Positions 17,223 to 26,377 of a DNA stretch of 32,679 nucleotides are shown piece after piece; the stretch's first letter is position 1, and every line of letters begins with the position of its first letter. The translations under genes and the position numbers were made by a program. A model generated the notes under the pieces. The model made no database searches. It worked only from the letters and a program-made list of their open reading frames with translations, and was not told the origin of the DNA. The DNA comes from an uncultured Gilliamella sp. (GTDB lineage: Bacteria; Pseudomonadota; Gammaproteobacteria; Enterobacterales; Orbaceae): assembly GCA_946481345.1 (NCBI GenBank), contig CAMLMY010000023.1, positions 1 to 32,679 on the forward strand. Direction: 5' to 3'.

Positions 17223-18584
17223 ATGGAAACATCATTTGTAATTGCTAAATTTGGTGGTACTAGTGTTGCTGATTATTCAGCAATGGTAAACAGTGCTAAT
17301 ATTGTTATCAATAACCCTAGTGTAAAAGTTGTTGTATTATCCGCTTCTGCCGGTATTACGAACTTATTAGTTGCATTAGCTGAAGGCCGTGATGCGGAGG
17401 TTCGAGCTCAGCATTTAGCCAAAATTCAATCAATTCAATACAATATTTTAGAGCAACTCCCTGAAAACCCTACATTAAGAGCTGAAATTGATCGAATCAT
17501 TGCAAATATAGCCTCTTTATCGGAAGCTGCAAGTTTAGCAACGTCACCAGCATTAACTGATGAGTTAGTCAGTCATGGTGAAATTATGTCTTCAAAACTT
17601 TTTGTTGAGATATTAAGAGAAAAACAAAAAAGTGCCGTATGGTTTGATGTACGTAAAGTTATGCGTACTGATGATAAATTTGGTAAAGCTCAACCTAAAA
17701 TTGAAGAAATCAAACAACTTTGCTGTGCACATTTAAAATCTTTAAATACTAATGCGCTAATTGTTACTCAAGGTTTTATTGGCAGTGAAAGTACAGGTAA
17801 GACAACAACGTTGGGACGAGGCGGAAGTGATTATACAGCAGCGTTACTTGGTGAAGCATTAAATGCAACGCAAATAGACATTTGGACTGATGTTGCAGGG
17901 ATTTATACCAATGACCCACGTATTACGCCAGCGGCAAAAAGAATTGATGAAATATCTTTCGCGGAAGCTGCAGAAATGGCAACGTTTGGAGCAAAAGTTT
18001 TACATCCAGCGACGTTGGTTCCAGCAGTACGAAGTAATATTCCTGTTTTTGTTGGTTCAAGCAAAGCTCCACAAGATGGTGGCACAATTGTTTATAACAC
18101 GAATAGTATCACATCAAAATTACCTGTGTTTAGAGCGCTAGCATTACGACGCAAACAGACATTACTAACCTTAACCAGTTTAAATATGCTGCATGCTCAA
18201 GGGTTTCTTGCTAGAGTATTTACTATATTAGCTAAACATAATATATCCGTTGATTTAGTTACCACATCCGAAGTCAGTATCGCTTTAACGATTGATACTA
18301 CAGGCACTTGCACTAATGGTAACAGTTTATTAACAAAAGAATTATTTGATGAACTTTCAACTCTTTGTCATGTAGATGTTGAGGAAGATTTAGCTCTTAT
18401 TGCCATCATTGGTAATAACCTAACGACAACAAAAGGTATAGCAAAAGAAGTATTCGGCGTATTAGATGATTTTGTTATAAGACTTTGTTGTTATGGTGCA
18501 AGTACCCACAATCTGTGCCTTTTAGCAAAAAGTAATGATGCAGAAGCAATTATCAAAATATTACATAAATCTATTTTTGAATAA
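17223..18584 (+). CDS. lysC: Lysine-sensitive aspartokinase III
   Basis: Phosphorylates aspartate as the first step of lysine, threonine and methionine synthesis. 453 aa (E. coli LysC 449). Amino-acid kinase domain (1-295) with KFGGTSVAD, TTTLGRGGSDYTAALL and FGAKVLHPAT. Two ACT domains follow (about 310-453), with NISVDLVTTSEVSIALTID (core VDLVTTSEVS), the lysine-feedback region characteristic of the monofunctional LysC class rather than the ThrA/MetL fusions. It is preceded by an L-box riboswitch, so it is regulated by lysine at both RNA and protein levels. ATGAGGAATCC just upstream provides the ribosome binding site. The gene stands alone, ending at a hairpin at 18596-18616. Confidence 0.98.
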   Translation: METSFVIAKFGGTSVADYSAMVNSANIVINNPSVKVVVLSASAGITNLLVALAEGRDAEVRAQHLAKIQSIQYNILEQLPENPTLRAEIDRIIANIASLSEAASLATSPALTDELVSHGEIMSSKLFVEILREKQKSAVWFDVRKVMRTDDKFGKAQPKIEEIKQLCCAHLKSLNTNALIVTQGFIGSESTGKTTTLGRGGSDYTAALLGEALNATQIDIWTDVAGIYTNDPRITPAAKRIDEISFAEAAEMATFGAKVLHPATLVPAVRSNIPVFVGSSKAPQDGGTIVYNTNSITSKLPVFRALALRRKQTLLTLTSLNMLHAQGFLARVFTILAKHNISVDLVTTSEVSIALTIDTTGTCTNGNSLLTKELFDELSTLCHVDVEEDLALIAIIGNNLTTTKGIAKEVFGVLDDFVIRLCCYGASTHNLCLLAKSNDAEAIIKILHKSIFE

Positions 18585-18595
18585 CAACTCATTCA

Positions 18596-18616
18596 AAGGG
18601 AGAATTAATCTCCCTT
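18596..18616 (+). terminator. Hairpin after lysC
   Basis: AAGGGAGA (18596-18603) pairs with TCTCCCTT (18609-18616), 5-nt loop, 11 nt after the lysC stop. No U-tract follows (CGACTTAAA), so termination may be incomplete or factor-assisted. Confidence 0.6.
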
Positions 18617-18949
18617 CGACTTAAATCAAAGTGATTATTTAAAAGAAGCATGTTAAAAGTTTGAAAACGCAATAAAAGACCTTAACTTTTGTTACAAATA
18701 ATTATAGAATATTCATCAATTACTATATGAATACACTTTTATGCACTCAATTCATATAGTCATTCTTTAGTCTTAGGATTAAATCTTCTATCTCCATTTT
18801 ATGACTGTTATTTATCAATATTTTTAAATTTTGATTTATTAATTTTAATCAATATTGTTAAAGCTATTACATTAAATATCAACATTTCTTAGATTTTTAA
18901 ACTGTGTTTGTAAACTAAATTTAACCTTAATCAAACAAAGGAAATTATC
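18617..18949. other. AT-rich intergenic region with an 11-bp inverted repeat
   Basis: 333 bp without a gene. The one distinct element is ACTATATGAAT (18722-18732), inverted as ATTCATATAGT (18750-18760) with a 17-nt gap, a possible operator or stem-loop. The region directly before 18950 holds the AAAGGA ribosome binding site of the next gene. No convincing promoter hexamer pair was resolved. Confidence 0.4.
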
Positions 18950-19192
18950 ATGGGTATTTTAAGTTGGGCTATTCTAGGATTAATTGCCGGTTGGATTGCA
19001 AAGTTTTTTATGCCACTTGGACGCGTAGGAGTATTTAAAACGATTTTATTAGGAATTGCAGGCGCCATCGTTGGTGGATATATAAGTACATTCTTTGGTT
19101 GGGGCTCTGTGACAGGATTTAATTTCCCTAGCTTGTTTATTTCAGTCTTAGGTGCAATATTGCTTATTTATATCTACCGCCTAATGAAATAA
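18950..19192 (+). CDS. GlsB/YeaQ/YmgE-family small membrane protein
   Basis: 80-aa, very hydrophobic protein of the transglycosylase-associated family (despite the name, no enzymatic activity is established). Three predicted membrane segments: about 3-20 (LSWAILGLIAGWIAKFF), 27-48 (the glycine-rich IAGAIVGGYISTFFG) and 58-77. The GLIAGWIAK and GAIVGG motifs are diagnostic. Members are often stress-induced. ATG preceded by CAAAGGA. Monocistronic, closed by a strong hairpin. Family assignment is secure; function is not known. Confidence 0.9.
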   Translation: MGILSWAILGLIAGWIAKFFMPLGRVGVFKTILLGIAGAIVGGYISTFFGWGSVTGFNFPSLFISVLGAILLIYIYRLMK

Positions 19193-19209
19193 TACTTTGT
19201 TTTACACAA

Positions 19210-19234
19210 AATTGGCGGGGATTACCCGCCAATT
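19210..19234. terminator. Terminator after the GlsB-like gene
   Basis: AATTGGCGGG (19210-19219) pairs perfectly with CCCGCCAATT (19225-19234), 5-nt loop, followed by ATTTATT. It lies between convergent genes and could act in both directions. Confidence 0.75.
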
Positions 19235-19305
19235 ATTTATTAAAAAGTAAATTGAGATTATAATCGACTAGATACTTTCAACCATTTATTTCTGTAAACT
19301 TTAAG

Positions 19306-19596
19306 TTATATTTTACATTTCTTAAAATCTTTAATGAAGCGCCATATACCCCAACAAAGAGTTATAATGAAGAATGAAAGTAAAGATGAAATGAAAAATA
19401 AGAACAAACCATCTGTTATAGTAATAGGCCACTTAAATATTAAGTGAGATACAAACACAACAATATTTAAAATAATAAAAGAAGTCCAATATAGTTTTCT
19501 TTTAAAAGTATCTTTTGACCCACCTAATTCCAAAAATCCTCTACCAATTTCTTCAATGATAGATTCTACAATGTTAACAATAAATTCGCCGGGCAT
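19306..19596 (-). CDS. Unknown two-helix membrane protein
   Basis: 96 aa, not recognised. The first about 33 residues are soluble and start [26 protein letters not shown], written here by its acidic amphipathic character with [13 protein letters not shown]. Two strongly hydrophobic segments follow at about 36-54 and 61-84 (including [19 protein letters not shown]), and a basic tail ([11 protein letters not shown]) that predicts cytoplasmic ends by the positive-inside rule. It stands alone between the GlsB-like gene and cysS and is divergent from cysS. Base composition matches its neighbours. It could be a lineage-specific inner-membrane protein; no function is assigned. Confidence 0.55.
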   Translation of the reverse strand: MPGEFIVNIVESIIEEIGRGFLELGGSKDTFKRKLYWTSFIILNIVVFVSHLIFKWPITITDGLFLFFISSLLSFFIITLCWGIWRFIKDFKKCKI

Positions 19597-19709
19597 ATGA
19601 TAAATTTATAATTACAGTACATAGAAGCATTATAATAAATAATTTCGCGATAACCATATTTTTGTTATATTATTTAACAAACTTCATTAAACTAAACCTA
19701 AAGATTGTA

Positions 19710-21101
19710 ATGTTAAAAATATTCAATACATTAACTCGAGAAAAAGAAACCTTTAAATCAATTCATCCCAATAAAATTGGACTCTATGTTTGTGGTGTCA
19801 CAATTTATGACCTTTGTCATATTGGTCATGGTCGCACCTTTGTCGCATTTGATGTTGTAACACGTTATTTGCGCTTTTTAGGTTATCAATTAACTTATGT
19901 GCGCAATATCACCGATGTGGATGACAAAATTATAAAACGTGCTCTAGAAAACGGTGAAACCTGTGAACAACTAACCGAACGTATGTTACAAGAGATGTAT
20001 GCCGATTTTGATGCACTCAATATTAAGCGCCCTGATGTCGAACCTCGTGCTACGCAGCAAATGCCACAGATTATTCAATTAATAGAAGAATTAATTGCAA
20101 AAGATCATGCTTATATTGCCGATAATGGTGATGTAATGTTTTCAGTTGATAGCGATCCAAATTACGGTATTTTGTCGCGTCAAAATTTGGAGCAACTTCA
20201 GGCTGGAGCGCGCGTTGATGTGGTTGATGTTAAACGTAATCCAATGGATTTTGTACTTTGGAAGATGTCAAAACCTAACGAGCCTAACTGGGATTCCCCA
20301 TGGGGTAAAGGACGTCCAGGTTGGCATATTGAATGTTCTGCGATGAACAGTTTTCAACTAGGTAATCACTTTGATATTCATGGTGGGGGTTCAGATTTGA
20401 TGTTTCCTCATCATGAAAATGAAATTGCTCAATCTACATGTGCCCATGATGGACAATATGTTAATTATTGGATGCATTCAGGGATGGTGATGATAGACCA
20501 AGAAAAGATGTCAAAATCACTTAATAATTTTTTCACTATTCGCGATGTATTAAAACACTATGATGCTGAAACTGTCCGTTACTTTTTACTATCGGGTCAT
20601 TATCGTAGTCAGCTTAATTACAGCGAGGAAAATTTAAAACAAGCACGAATGGCTTTAGAGCGCCTTTATACAGCACTTCGTGATACTGATGCAGATTATC
20701 CATATACAACAAAAGAGAGCGATTATTACCGTCAATTCTGTAATGCGATGAACGATGACTTCAATACTCCTGAAGCTTATTCAACCTTATTTGATTTAGC
20801 CCGAGAAATCAATAAAGCTAAAGCTGATAACGATATGTCATTTGCCAACGAATTAGCGGCTGAATTACGTTATTTAGCAGCCGTACTTGGTTTACTTGAA
20901 CAAGATCCAATAAAATTCTTACAAGGTAATCAGCAAGATGACGCCGATGCAGAATTAATTGAAGCATTAATAAAACAACGTAATGAAGCTCGTGCTAACA
21001 AAAATTGGGCTCAAGCTGATGAAGCGCGTGATAAACTTAACGCAATGAATATTGTGTTGGAAGATGGAGCAAATGGTACAACTTGGCGGAAAAAAAGTTA
21101 A
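19710..21101 (+). CDS. cysS: Cysteinyl-tRNA synthetase
   Basis: Class I aminoacyl-tRNA synthetase that charges tRNA-Cys. 463 aa from the ATG at 19710 ([15 protein letters not shown]), chosen because it matches the E. coli N-terminus; the frame is open 16 codons further upstream, but those codons have no counterpart. HIGH-type motif HIGHGRT with H37 and H40, zinc ligands C28 in YVCGVT and the Cys in HIECSAMN plus HHENE, and KMSKS in [11 protein letters not shown]. The C-terminal anticodon-binding helical domain ends with the conserved [12 protein letters not shown]. Monocistronic, convergent with trmJ, with which it shares a hairpin terminator. Confidence 0.98.
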   Translation: MLKIFNTLTREKETFKSIHPNKIGLYVCGVTIYDLCHIGHGRTFVAFDVVTRYLRFLGYQLTYVRNITDVDDKIIKRALENGETCEQLTERMLQEMYADFDALNIKRPDVEPRATQQMPQIIQLIEELIAKDHAYIADNGDVMFSVDSDPNYGILSRQNLEQLQAGARVDVVDVKRNPMDFVLWKMSKPNEPNWDSPWGKGRPGWHIECSAMNSFQLGNHFDIHGGGSDLMFPHHENEIAQSTCAHDGQYVNYWMHSGMVMIDQEKMSKSLNNFFTIRDVLKHYDAETVRYFLLSGHYRSQLNYSEENLKQARMALERLYTALRDTDADYPYTTKESDYYRQFCNAMNDDFNTPEAYSTLFDLAREINKAKADNDMSFANELAAELRYLAAVLGLLEQDPIKFLQGNQQDDADAELIEALIKQRNEARANKNWAQADEARDKLNAMNIVLEDGANGTTWRKKS

Positions 21102-21140
21102 TCCATTAAGTTAACCTTACCATAATCGGTTATTATTTAA

Positions 21141-21166
21141 AAATACCCACTCTTTTGTGGGTATTT
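21141..21166. terminator. Bidirectional terminator between cysS and trmJ
   Basis: AAATACCCAC (21141-21150) pairs with GTGGGTATTT (21157-21166), 6-nt loop, with AT-rich flanks on both sides (TTTAAA before, ATTTTC after). It serves two convergent genes. Confidence 0.8.
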
Positions 21167-21183
21167 ATTTTCATGCCTAAAAA

Positions 21184-21921
21184 TTATAACTTTTTATCAA
21201 TCGACGTTAGAATACCACGTAAAATATTCAGTTCTTGTTGTTCAATACGTGCCCGAGTAAATAATCTTCGCAAACGCCCCATGATTTGACCTGGATGATT
21301 GGCATTGATAAATTCTGTTTGCAATAAAGTTTGCTCTAAATGCTGATAAAAACGCTCAACATCGATATCTTTAGGGTATTCAGATGTATGTGTATTTAAA
21401 TTTGCTGACTCTGATTGATTATCTTGCAAGTTTAGCATTGACATGCGAATTTCATAACATAATACCTGTACTGACATAGCTAGATTCAAAGAACTGTACT
21501 GAGGATTAGCTGGAATACCAACATGAAAATGGCATTTTTGCAATTCATCATTGGTTAACCCCACTCGTTCACGACCAAAAACTAACGCAACTTGGGCATT
21601 AACAGCCTCACCAATGATTTTATCACCGCACTCTTTTGGTGTTAAATTAGGCCATTGTAAAGTGCGAGGACGAGCGCTAGTACCTATCACAAGTGAACAA
21701 TCAGCGATTGCCTCTTCTAAAGATGAAAAAATTATTGCATTTTTAATAATATCACTAGCACCTGCCGCTAATGAAATTGATTGTGAATCAGGCTTTATCA
21801 CTGGATTGACTAAGCAAAGATTGGATAAACCCATGGTTTTCATTGCTCTGGCGGCAGACCCCATATTACCCGTGTGGGACGTTTCAACCAAAACAATCTT
21901 AACATTATCTAAATAGCTCAC
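21184..21921 (-). CDS. trmJ: tRNA (cytidine/uridine-2'-O-)-methyltransferase TrmJ
   Basis: SPOUT-class methyltransferase that 2'-O-methylates position 32 of several tRNAs. 245 aa. N-terminal [21 protein letters not shown], then [35 protein letters not shown] and the knot region [16 protein letters not shown], all highly similar to E. coli TrmJ. The C-terminal helical extension ends in the conserved [20 protein letters not shown] (dimerisation). GAGGA stands 10-15 nt before the ATG. In enterobacteria trmJ often lies upstream of iscR and suhB; here it is alone. Confidence 0.97.
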   Translation of the reverse strand: MSYLDNVKIVLVETSHTGNMGSAARAMKTMGLSNLCLVNPVIKPDSQSISLAAGASDIIKNAIIFSSLEEAIADCSLVIGTSARPRTLQWPNLTPKECGDKIIGEAVNAQVALVFGRERVGLTNDELQKCHFHVGIPANPQYSSLNLAMSVQVLCYEIRMSMLNLQDNQSESANLNTHTSEYPKDIDVERFYQHLEQTLLQTEFINANHPGQIMGRLRRLFTRARIEQQELNILRGILTSIDKKL

Positions 21922-22180
21922 ATCTTCCTCATTAAAAGATCTTATAAAATAAATAAAAATAGTAGTTACCTACAGTATATAGTAAAGCAAAGCAAAATGC
22001 AGGTTCATAGTCATATAGTCATAAAACACATGATTAATAAAATCTTTTTTTTAGATTTAAATCACAAAAACTCATGTTAATAGCAAAGTTCTTATTGACG
22101 AAATAAAAATAATTTGCCAATGTATTAATAGAAGCTTAAAAAATCAACTTAGTTGTTTGAAATTATAAAGGAGGTCGATT

Positions 22181-22513
22181 ATGGCTTTAAGTATTACCAG
22201 TAAACAAATGGATATTACCCCCGCAATTCGTAGTTATTTAGAAGATAAATTTTCGAAGTTGGATAAATGGAGAGCGCTGTTAATCAATCCTCATTTTATA
22301 TTATCTAAAGAGCCCGATGGATTTGTTATTGATGCAACAATTGCCACCAAAGGAACACCACTAGTCGCATCTGCAAAACATATTGACATGTATGCAGCTA
22401 TTAACGATCTTATTGGTAAACTTGAAAAACAACTGAATAAAATTCAACATAAAGGTGAAGCTCGTCGAGCAACGGAAAGTATTAAAGGTGCAATTTTGCA
22501 AGAAGAAATCTAA
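22181..22513 (+). CDS. raiA: Ribosome-associated inhibitor RaiA (YfiA)
   Basis: Stationary-phase/cold-shock factor that binds the 30S decoding centre and blocks translation without dimerising ribosomes. 110 aa, beta-alpha-beta-beta-beta-alpha fold: [34 protein letters not shown], and the basic [20 protein letters not shown] helix. The NPHxILSKEP segment points to RaiA rather than Hpf. Strong ribosome binding site AAAGGAGG. As in E. coli, pheA follows on the same strand, here across a terminator and a new promoter. Confidence 0.95.
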   Translation: MALSITSKQMDITPAIRSYLEDKFSKLDKWRALLINPHFILSKEPDGFVIDATIATKGTPLVASAKHIDMYAAINDLIGKLEKQLNKIQHKGEARRATESIKGAILQEEI

Positions 22514-22537
22514 TAAATAAAAAGCTCTATTTTTTTA

Positions 22538-22564
22538 AAAGGTACTACTTTAAGTAGTACCTTT
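22538..22564 (+). terminator. Terminator of raiA
   Basis: AAAGGTACTAC (22538-22548) pairs with GTAGTACCTTT (22554-22564), 5-nt loop, followed by ATTTGT. 11-bp perfect stem 24 nt after the raiA stop codon. Confidence 0.8.
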
Positions 22565-22574
22565 ATTTGTAGCT

Positions 22575-22583
22575 TGCTATAAT
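22575..22583 (+). promoter_or_regulatory. pheA promoter (extended -10)
   Basis: TGCTATAAT at 22575-22583: a perfect TATAAT with the TGn extension; the -35 is poor. Start expected near 22590, leaving a leader of only about 25 nt before the pheA ATG at 22615. That is too short for the pheL-type attenuator known from E. coli. Confidence 0.6.
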
Positions 22584-22614
22584 ACCGTTAACCTTTTAAA
22601 AAAATCTAATAAAA

Positions 22615-23766
22615 ATGAAAGTAGATCACTTATTACCTTTACGAGATAAAATTAACGAACTTGATCAAACTCTTTTAGAACTGATTGCTAAACGCCGTGA
22701 GCTTTCGACACAAGTAATTAATACTAAAATTAAGGCAAATATACCCGTACGCGACATGGAACGTGAGCGTTCATTGATTAAATCACTAATTGAACACGGT
22801 AAAAAATATCATCTCGATGATATTTTTATCAAACATTTATATCAAATAATTATCGAAGATTCTGTACTTTTACAACAAAAAATCCTACAAGAAAAAATAA
22901 ATCATGGTTCTATTACGACCGCAAAAATTGCTTTTCTAGGCCCCATAGGATCTTACTCTCATTCAGCTGCTCGACGCTATGCTAGCGCCCATTTAGAACA
23001 GATAGTTGAATCAAGTTGTGCGACTTTTAAAGATGTTTTCGAACAAATAGAGAAAGGCATTGTTGATTATGGTGTTGTACCAATTGAAAACTCCAGTTCC
23101 GGATCCATTAACGAAGTTTATGATTTACTACAAAAAACGAATTTGCATATTATCGGAGAGTTATCACTACCGATTGATCACTGTATTTTAGCGCTGCCAA
23201 ATACTCAATTAGATCAAATTGACACTGTATATAGTCACCCACAACCATTCCAACAATGTTCTCACTTTTTGGAAGGATATCCGCATTGGAAAATTGTCTT
23301 TTGCGATAGCACTTCATCAGCAATGGACATGGTTGCTAAGTCAAACAAGCCTAATTTTGCAGCTATGGGTAATAAAGATGGCGGTGAACTTTATGGATTA
23401 CAAGTTCTCGAACATAGTTTTGCTAATCAAAAAGAGAATATCACTCGATTTATAGTGTTATCTCGTAAGCCAGTTCATGTATCTGATCAAATCCCAGCTA
23501 AAACCACAATATTAATGAAAACAGGTCAGCAAGCAGGTGCACTCGTTGATGCTCTTTCTGTGTTACGTAATCATAATATTGTCATGACTAAACTTGAATC
23601 TCGTCCAATTCATGGTACTCCATGGGAAGAGATGTTCTATATTGATCTACAAGGTAATCTTTATTCTGAAGAAATGCAAAACGCATTAAAACAGTTAGCA
23701 AAAATTACCTTATACACAAAAGTATTGGGTTGTTATCCAAGTGACACAATTACTGCTGTAATGTAA
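22615..23766 (+). CDS. pheA: Bifunctional chorismate mutase / prephenate dehydratase
   Basis: P-protein that converts chorismate to prephenate and then phenylpyruvate, toward phenylalanine. 383 aa (E. coli 386). The AroQ chorismate mutase helical domain (about 1-90) starts [22 protein letters not shown]. Prephenate dehydratase (about 105-285) includes [13 protein letters not shown] and the catalytic NITRF. The ACT domain (about 298-383) carries both feedback elements, GALVDAL and LESRP, so inhibition by phenylalanine is expected. There is no clear Shine-Dalgarno. The stop overlaps the mutY start by one base (TAATG), so PheA translation probably drives MutY translation. Confidence 0.97.
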   Translation: MKVDHLLPLRDKINELDQTLLELIAKRRELSTQVINTKIKANIPVRDMERERSLIKSLIEHGKKYHLDDIFIKHLYQIIIEDSVLLQQKILQEKINHGSITTAKIAFLGPIGSYSHSAARRYASAHLEQIVESSCATFKDVFEQIEKGIVDYGVVPIENSSSGSINEVYDLLQKTNLHIIGELSLPIDHCILALPNTQLDQIDTVYSHPQPFQQCSHFLEGYPHWKIVFCDSTSSAMDMVAKSNKPNFAAMGNKDGGELYGLQVLEHSFANQKENITRFIVLSRKPVHVSDQIPAKTTILMKTGQQAGALVDALSVLRNHNIVMTKLESRPIHGTPWEEMFYIDLQGNLYSEEMQNALKQLAKITLYTKVLGCYPSDTITAVM

Positions 23767-24812
23767 TGCCTGTAACAATGCCCCCCTTTGCAAAGGCTGT
23801 ATTAAAATGGTATGAACAGTACGGCAGAAAAACGCTACCATGGCAGATTGAGAAAACGCCTTATCATGTGTGGTTATCAGAAGTAATGTTGCAACAGACA
23901 CAAGTTGCAACTGTTATCCCCTACTTTAATAATTTCATTAAACTATTTCCAAAAATAACGGATTTAGCAAAAGCACCTATTGATGATGTATTGCATCTTT
24001 GGACAGGGCTTGGTTATTATGCTCGTGCTCGTAACTTACACAAAGCAGCACAAGTTATTAATAATAAGTTTAATGGGCTATTTCCAACCAAATTTGATGA
24101 TGTTGTGGCTTTACCAGGAATTGGTCGTTCAACCGCTGGAGCAATTTTATCGCTTTCACAAAATCAACATTACCCAATTTTAGATGGTAATGTAAAACGT
24201 GTTTTAACTCGATATTTTGCTGTTGAAGGATGGCCAGGTAATAAAACAATCGAAAATAAACTTTGGCAACTAAGCGAACAAGTTACGCCTGAACAAAATA
24301 TTGCTAAATTTAATCAAGCAATGATGGATATTGGCGCAATGGTTTGTACTCGTACAAAGCCTAAGTGCACACAGTGCCCATTGCATGAAGATTGTATTGC
24401 TTATAAAACAGAAAGTTGGCAAAAATATCCAACACCAAAACCTAAAACAACCAAGCCAGAAAAAACCGCTTATTTTTTAATGCTAGAATATAATCGAGCC
24501 ATTTGGTTAGAAAAAAGACCACCAACAGGTATTTGGGGAGGCTTATATTGCCTACCAGAATTTTCAAGCGAACAAGAGCTAAAAGCGTGGTTAGAAAAAA
24601 AAGGAATAGTATCAACTGAACCTAAACCATTAAAATCGTTCAGACATACATTTAGCCATTTTCATTTAAATATTGTTCCAGTTTATTGTGTTATTACCAA
24701 TTTCACAAAATGTTGGGATGAATCTTCTGGCTATTGGTATAAACTCGAATCAGATAATGCCAAAATTGGACTTGCTACACCCGTTTATAACTTACTAAAA
24801 CAATCTGCTTAA
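23766..24812 (+). CDS. mutY: Adenine DNA glycosylase MutY
   Basis: Removes adenine mispaired with 8-oxoguanine. 348 aa. Catalytic Glu in [11 protein letters not shown]; helix-hairpin-helix and Gly/Pro loop [12 protein letters not shown] followed by the catalytic Asp in [11 protein letters not shown]. The [4Fe-4S] cluster loop C-x6-C-x2-C-x5-C is exact ([17 protein letters not shown]). The C-terminal NUDIX-like oxoG-recognition domain (about 230-348) includes [12 protein letters not shown]. It starts at the ATG overlapping the pheA stop. In E. coli mutY sits with yggX and mltC, so coupling to pheA is an unusual arrangement. Five codons in, a second Met could be an alternative start. Confidence 0.97.
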   Translation: MPVTMPPFAKAVLKWYEQYGRKTLPWQIEKTPYHVWLSEVMLQQTQVATVIPYFNNFIKLFPKITDLAKAPIDDVLHLWTGLGYYARARNLHKAAQVINNKFNGLFPTKFDDVVALPGIGRSTAGAILSLSQNQHYPILDGNVKRVLTRYFAVEGWPGNKTIENKLWQLSEQVTPEQNIAKFNQAMMDIGAMVCTRTKPKCTQCPLHEDCIAYKTESWQKYPTPKPKTTKPEKTAYFLMLEYNRAIWLEKRPPTGIWGGLYCLPEFSSEQELKAWLEKKGIVSTEPKPLKSFRHTFSHFHLNIVPVYCVITNFTKCWDESSGYWYKLESDNAKIGLATPVYNLLKQSA

Positions 24813-24884
24813 AATTACTATCAAGCAGAAGCAATCTTATTTTTAATATATAATTCATCATTATTTTTTTGAAACATTTATTTT

Positions 24885-26063
24885 ATGCAAAGCAAACAAT
24901 CTCAAGGTTTATCCAGCTGGTTAGTTTTTTTAATGGCATTTGCTATTGGTGTAACTATTGCCAGCAATTATTATGCTCAACCACTACTACATTCAATTAC
25001 TCATGATTTAAATATTGCAGTTGAGCATGCTGGCTCAATCATAATGGCAGCACAGTTTAGTTATGCTGTTGGTTTACTTTTTATCACACCTCTTGGTGAT
25101 AAATTTGAGCGAAAACACTTAATTATTATTTTAATGGTGTTATCCACCTGTGGGCTTATCGTCAGTGCCTTATCAAAAAATTTATGGATGTTAATCATAG
25201 GTACATCCATGACGGGGCTATTTTCAACCGTTGCACAAGTTTTAATTCCTTTTGCAGCTACCCTATCCAAACCTGAACACCGTGGTAAAATCGTTGGCAC
25301 TTTAATGAGTGGAATGTTACTAGGGATTTTATTGGGTAGAACTTTTGCTGGCGCCATTTCAACTATTGCCGATTGGCATTACGTATATTGGATTGCCACA
25401 AGTATCATGGGTATTGTTACCCTATTACTTTGGATTTCACTACCTACTTACCGTAATACAATCAATATCAATTACTTTCAACTGTTATGGTCAATTGGCT
25501 CATTATACAAACAAGAACCTATCCTTAGAATTCGTTCATTATTAGCAGTTATATCATTTGCATTGTTTTCTTTATTATGGACACCACTTGCTTTTTTATT
25601 AAGTAATGATCCTTATCACTACTCAGACTTTATTATTGGTTTATTCGGAATTGCTGGAGCGGCGGGGGCATTGGGTTCGCCTATAGTAGGTAAATTATCA
25701 GACAAAGGTAAAGGTTGGCTTGCTACCACAATAGGATTAGGTTTATTGCTGTTATCGTGGTTACCACTTTCATTGGCGCAATACTCAATCATTGCATTAA
25801 TTTTAGGTGTGGTTATATTAGATTTTTCAGTGCAAGTCACACATGTTTCAAATATGAGTGCAATTTATCAAATAAGACCTGAAGCTCGTAGCAGAATGAA
25901 TACTGGTTATATGGTCTGTTATTTTATTGGTGGAATGCTTGGCTCTGTTGGTTCAACCTATTTATTTAGTCATTATGGGTGGATAGCCATTGTGGTATCA
26001 GGAATAATATTGGGGTTGATAGGTATCATTTGTTGGCTATTTTATACTAAAACGTATAGTTAA
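24885..26063 (+). CDS. MFS transporter, DHA1-like, 12 membrane segments
   Basis: 392 aa. Twelve hydrophobic segments in two halves. Motif A between helices 2 and 3 (GDKFERKHLI, a GxLxDRxxRR variant), and its weaker repeat in the second half (GKLSDKGKG). Helix 1 carries IASNYYAQPLLHSI, typical of the YgaY/YtbD-type drug:H+ antiporter-like group (DHA1). The substrate cannot be inferred. The last codons and the TAA stop fall inside the 37-bp dispersed repeat (26040-26076), so the C-terminus YTKTYS is encoded by that repeat. The gene lies 72 nt after mutY on the same strand, with no hairpin between them. Confidence 0.85.
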   Translation: MQSKQSQGLSSWLVFLMAFAIGVTIASNYYAQPLLHSITHDLNIAVEHAGSIIMAAQFSYAVGLLFITPLGDKFERKHLIIILMVLSTCGLIVSALSKNLWMLIIGTSMTGLFSTVAQVLIPFAATLSKPEHRGKIVGTLMSGMLLGILLGRTFAGAISTIADWHYVYWIATSIMGIVTLLLWISLPTYRNTININYFQLLWSIGSLYKQEPILRIRSLLAVISFALFSLLWTPLAFLLSNDPYHYSDFIIGLFGIAGAAGALGSPIVGKLSDKGKGWLATTIGLGLLLLSWLPLSLAQYSIIALILGVVILDFSVQVTHVSNMSAIYQIRPEARSRMNTGYMVCYFIGGMLGSVGSTYLFSHYGWIAIVVSGIILGLIGIICWLFYTKTYS

Positions 26064-26076
26064 CCTGAAACTTTTT
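26040..26076. repeat. 37-bp dispersed repeat, copy 2
   Basis: Same 37 bases as 6682-6718 except position 26049 (A instead of G), same orientation. Here it overlaps the MFS gene's last six sense codons and stop codon. The downstream flank (ACAAATGAATTG against ACATGTAATTG) may be a degraded continuation. Confidence 0.8.
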
Positions 26077-26377
26077 TACAAATGAATTGATAATTAAATT
26101 ATCGTTTAGTTTCTAACTTTAAATACAAGTAACTTTTTATTCCTTTAAAAAAATATTAGGCGTTTGGGGGGAAAGTAGAAATGATAACAAAAACTTCTTT
26201 TCAAATAAGTAAACAAATGACCAAGCTATCACATTTTTTTAATTTAAATGCTCTTACATTTTAATCATTAAAATTGATAAACAATTTTAAACTCAATTGA
26301 ATTAAGACATTAATATTTACTTTTACTGATGAATAAACTAACTTAATACTTTTATTAAGTTACCTAAGGAGTCATTT
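26077..26377. other. Intergenic region MFS - namA
   Basis: 301 bp. Holds a GGGGGG run at 26166-26171, a 27-codon frame starting at ATG 26181 (stop at 26264) with only a G-rich purine stretch before it, and a perfect inverted repeat just before namA. The short frame has no recognised homologue and is not called as a gene. No clear promoter hexamers. Confidence 0.35.
26340..26361 (+). promoter_or_regulatory. Inverted repeat directly upstream of the namA ribosome binding site
   Basis: AACTTAATA (26340-26348) and TATTAAGTT (26353-26361) form a perfect palindrome with a 4-nt centre, ending 5 nt before AAGGAG and 16 nt before the ATG. Either an operator for a regulator of the reductase or a 5'-UTR hairpin controlling ribosome access. 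Confidence 0.45.

Noticed and set aside
23710-23910. Minus-strand frame across the pheA-mutY junction
   Set aside because: Fully overlapped by two certain genes; composition is that of a shadow frame.
26181-26264. 27-codon frame upstream of namA
   Set aside because: Preceded only by a G-rich purine run, composition looks non-coding, and no homology is recognisable.
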